The position numbers were made by a program, and so were the translations under genes. A stretch of DNA of 7,029 bases from JBKDZL01 sp047971145 (lineage in GTDB: Bacteria > Bacillota_I > Bacilli_A > Erysipelotrichales > Erysipelotrichaceae), in NCBI GenBank assembly GCA_047971145.1, contig JBKDZL010000053.1, positions 1 to 7,029 on the forward strand, read 5' to 3'. This document shows positions 4,963 through 7,029 of the stretch, piece after piece. Positions within the stretch are counted from its first letter, which is position 1; each line of letters begins with the position of its first letter. The notes under the pieces were generated by a model. That model saw nothing but the letters and a program-made list of their open reading frames with translations. It was not told where the DNA came from and did no database searches.

Positions 4963-6162
4963 TTACCTCCTACTTGGTTTTAAATTTAAGTACTTAATTC
5001 TAAATATATTAGTGAAAATTATGAGAATAAACAGTAATACTAGTGCTGAAGTAAATATATATCCTACTCCAAAGTAATTAATTAAACGACCAGAAACCCA
5101 AACAGTTATTGCTCCTCCAACTATACTTGAAGTTCCAATAGCTCCAGTTGCTGCTCCGGCATTATCTGAAAATAGTTCTCCTCCCATATTTACGCAAAGG
5201 GAAAATATAGTTCCCATTAAAAACCCCAGGCACAAAACAGCAACTAAAATTATAAATGGATTGTTAACAATAAATAAAACCATAAAAACCATTATGCTCA
5301 AGATAGGATTAAGAAATAGTATTTTTATAGAGTGCACTCTTCTAAGTACTAAAGCAAATACAATAGCTCCTGTTACTGCTCCAATTTGAAAAGACGATAG
5401 CATTGCTACTGAACTAGCAACATCAAATCCTTTTATCTTTTCAATATATGTCGGTAACCATGTCATTACAATAGATTGAAAAGAAGCATTAGAAAGTGCA
5501 CAAAGCAGTAATATTTTTCCCTCATTTTTAAATGTTGGTTTGTTTTCATATTCTACGTGTCTTGTAAGTTTTTCTTTACTACTAACAAGGGGTGGGTATT
5601 TACAAAATATCGATAACGATAACACACCAATATTAATAATAAATAATAGTGCGAAAATAAGAATATAGTTTAAGTTATATTTTATAATTATTGATGCAAG
5701 TAATGTCGTAAATACTCCACCTCCTGCAAAGAACACTTGAACAATACTAAGTGCCGGTCCAGTATTCTTTCCAGACAATGCATCAAACAGAAGTGACATA
5801 GCAGGACTATCCGTTAATCCATGTGATATTCCACTTATTAATGCCAACACCATAGCAATATAATAATTGTCTGTAAGCGCAAAGCAAACTATGAATATCA
5901 TCGCTAGAATTAGTCCTACTGATATAGGAATTTTTCTTCCAATTTTATCGGATGTTTTTCCAACAACAAATAAAACACATAACGATCCTAAACTCTTTAT
6001 TGCAACAAGCGTAGCTATATCGCCACTTGGTCTATTAAATTTTGATGATAATATTACCATTAAAGCAACAATTATCGCATTAATAGCTCCCTCAACAAAC
6101 ATCACACAATAACTTATGGCAACCGTGCCTTTGTACTCGAAATTTAAAATACTATTTTTCAC
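4963..6162 (-). CDS. Major facilitator superfamily transporter, 12 TM
   Basis: This 399-residue inner-membrane protein is rich in hydrophobic segments consistent with 12 helices in two six-helix halves. They are split by a charged cytoplasmic loop at about 187-214. MFS motif A is seen as GKTSDKIGRK (68-77), between helices 2 and 3. The helices are rich in Gly and Ser, and the tail is basic. It is not clearly a member of the NupG-type nucleoside/H+ symporters, so the substrate is unassigned. Placement between a nucleoside-type ABC permease and two nucleoside hydrolases suggests uptake of a related nucleoside or sugar, or export of the free base left after hydrolysis. The start is GTG at 6162, immediately after the permease TAA (TAAGTG). 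No good ribosome site is present, so it probably depends on ribosomes arriving from the upstream gene. The next Met (21) would remove part of helix 1. Confidence 0.88.
   Translation of the reverse strand: MKNSILNFEYKGTVAISYCVMFVEGAINAIIVALMVILSSKFNRPSGDIATLVAIKSLGSLCVLFVVGKTSDKIGRKIPISVGLILAMIFIVCFALTDNYYIAMVLALISGISHGLTDSPAMSLLFDALSGKNTGPALSIVQVFFAGGGVFTTLLASIIIKYNLNYILIFALLFIINIGVLSLSIFCKYPPLVSSKEKLTRHVEYENKPTFKNEGKILLLCALSNASFQSIVMTWLPTYIEKIKGFDVASSVAMLSSFQIGAVTGAIVFALVLRRVHSIKILFLNPILSIMVFMVLFIVNNPFIILVAVLCLGFLMGTIFSLCVNMGGELFSDNAGAATGAIGTSSIVGGAITVWVSGRLINYFGVGYIFTSALVLLFILIIFTNIFRIKYLNLKPSRR
4966..4971 (-). promoter_or_regulatory. Ribosome binding site of the first nucleoside hydrolase, inside the MFS coding end
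   Basis: The minus strand reads AGT-AGG-AGG-TAA-A-ATG: the final Arg-Arg codons of the transporter form the AGGAGG Shine-Dalgarno, four bases from the hydrolase start. It indicates translational coupling. Confidence 0.85.
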
Positions 6163-7029
6163 TTATTTAACCATTCTTGTGCTTTCAGATAATATTTTCT
6201 TTGCCATTCTCTTTTTTCTATTTTCTCTTTTGTATGTGTAGTAAGTATAGACTATGATTGTTGCAATATATGGAATCATAAAGATTAAATCAGCCGGAAT
6301 TGAAAACAGCTGTAGATTGTTTCCTAATGAATCAAAGAACCCAAAGAACAGTGAAGCAAAAAGTGAACCTAAAGGAGTGTTTCCTCCAACACTAGCAGAA
6401 GCCAATCCAATAAACCCTCTTCCTGATGTCATCCCTGCAGTAAACATACTCATATAAGACATCGACATGTATGCTCCAGCTAAACCAACAAATACACCAG
6501 ATATCATCATTGCGATATATCTTGTTTTATTTACCGATATACCAACTGATTCTGCAGCATCTTCATTACCACCAACTGATCTTATTCTTAAGCCCAGTGG
6601 TGTTTTAAATAAAAGATAGTTTACTAAAAACGTTAAGATAATTGTAATATAAACAAGTATACTATGTCCTGAAATCACTTCACCAATAAATGGTATATCC
6701 TTTATTAATGGAATATCTAATGTAGGAAGAATTTTACTACCTAAAGAAGCAGAATTTCCTTTACTACCGCTAACTAGAAATAATATAAATACAGTAGTTC
6801 CTGTTGATAGTAAATTTATAGCAATTGCAGCCATAAATTCATCTGCTTTCAACTTCAACTTAAAGTATGCCAAAAACAATGAAAACCCTACCCCTGTTAA
6901 AATCGCAAATATAACGCCACCAAGTGCACTATCGAAAAGCCAAGATCCAATTACTGCAAATAATGCAGCAAATAGCAGAATTCCTTCTAGTGCAAGATTT
7001 GTTATACCACATCTTGAAGCAATTACAGC
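6163..7029 (-). CDS. BMP/Nup-type ABC transporter permease (NupQ/YufQ-like), 5' end cut by right edge
   Basis: The frame is open from the right edge through 288 codons to TAA at 6165-6163, so it is one partial gene rather than a protein starting inside the window. The visible N-terminus (SRCGITNLALEGILL) matches the conserved opening of the second permease of nucleoside-type ABC importers (typically ERSGVVNIGLEG). Since the family is about 305-320 residues, only some 15-30 residues are missing. The core loop TPLGLRIRSVGGNEDAAESVGI (about 143-164) is the family's ATPase-contact region; ASVGGNTPLGSLFASLFFG further along is also typical. Eight or more hydrophobic segments and a basic cytoplasmic tail are seen. 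By family knowledge it works with a second permease, a duplicated ATPase and a lipoprotein that binds nucleosides, all expected beyond the right edge. It heads the visible operon and supplies substrate for the hydrolases. Confidence 0.92.
   Translation of the reverse strand, partial: AVIASRCGITNLALEGILLFAALFAVIGSWLFDSALGGVIFAILTGVGFSLFLAYFKLKLKADEFMAAIAINLLSTGTTVFILFLVSGSKGNSASLGSKILPTLDIPLIKDIPFIGEVISGHSILVYITIILTFLVNYLLFKTPLGLRIRSVGGNEDAAESVGISVNKTRYIAMMISGVFVGLAGAYMSMSYMSMFTAGMTSGRGFIGLASASVGGNTPLGSLFASLFFGFFDSLGNNLQLFSIPADLIFMIPYIATIIVYTYYTYKRENRKKRMAKKILSESTRMVK

Noticed and set aside
4675..4983. A 102-codon open frame on the plus strand
   Set aside because: It is antisense to the first nucleoside hydrolase and its upstream junction, with no ribosome site and a low-complexity product. 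Treated as a shadow frame.
6163..6879. Permease starting internally at 6879
   Set aside because: The codon there is TTG within a reading frame that stays open to the right edge, and the upstream codons encode the conserved SRCGITNLALEG region. The gene is truncated by the window, not started there.
1..7029. CRISPR arrays, tRNA or rRNA genes, transposases, attachment sites
   Set aside because: No regularly spaced repeats, no tRNA-like cloverleaf sequence, no transposase or integrase motifs were recognised on either strand.

Overview
The window is AT-rich DNA with strong AAGGAGG-type ribosome binding sites, tightly packed genes, TGG for Trp and TGA used as a stop. This points to a low-GC Firmicute, most likely an anaerobic Clostridia-type bacterium; that assignment is inferred from composition and gene style, not from a marker gene. 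There are eight protein-coding genes, two cut by the window edges. No RNA gene, insertion sequence or CRISPR array was found.

Left edge (1-226): the first 27 codons of a lipoprotein gene on the minus strand, its leader with a perfect 18-base palindrome, and a divergent intergenic region. Positions 227-1069: an AraC-family regulator on the plus strand. Positions 1072-1101: a hairpin terminator shared by the regulator and the gene cluster converging on it.

The remainder reads leftward on the minus strand as two blocks. The block transcribed first runs from the right edge to 3125: a BMP/Nup-type ABC transporter permease (partial), an MFS transporter and two tandem nucleoside hydrolases, joined by 0-1 nt junctions. 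A 182-bp gap follows, holding a 47-base imperfect palindrome (possible terminator or attenuator) and a candidate extended -10 promoter. The second block (2942-1086) is acetaldehyde dehydrogenase (acetylating, DmpF type) plus 4-hydroxy-2-oxovalerate aldolase (DmpG type), joined directly by TAA-GTG.

The apparent job of the first block is to import nucleosides and hydrolyse them to free base and pentose. The second block encodes the channelled two-enzyme complex that turns 4-hydroxy-2-oxovalerate into pyruvate plus acetyl-CoA. It usually ends aromatic meta-cleavage pathways, but no aromatic genes are visible here. The most interesting idea is that the locus degrades the sugar of a deoxynucleoside. 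In particular, 5-deoxyribose (from 5'-deoxyadenosine) would give 4-hydroxy-2-oxovalerate after oxidation to the acid and one dehydration. That link is inference, and the enzymes for those two steps are not in the window. The lipoprotein and dmpFG promoters appear to share an unusual layout, hinting at common control.
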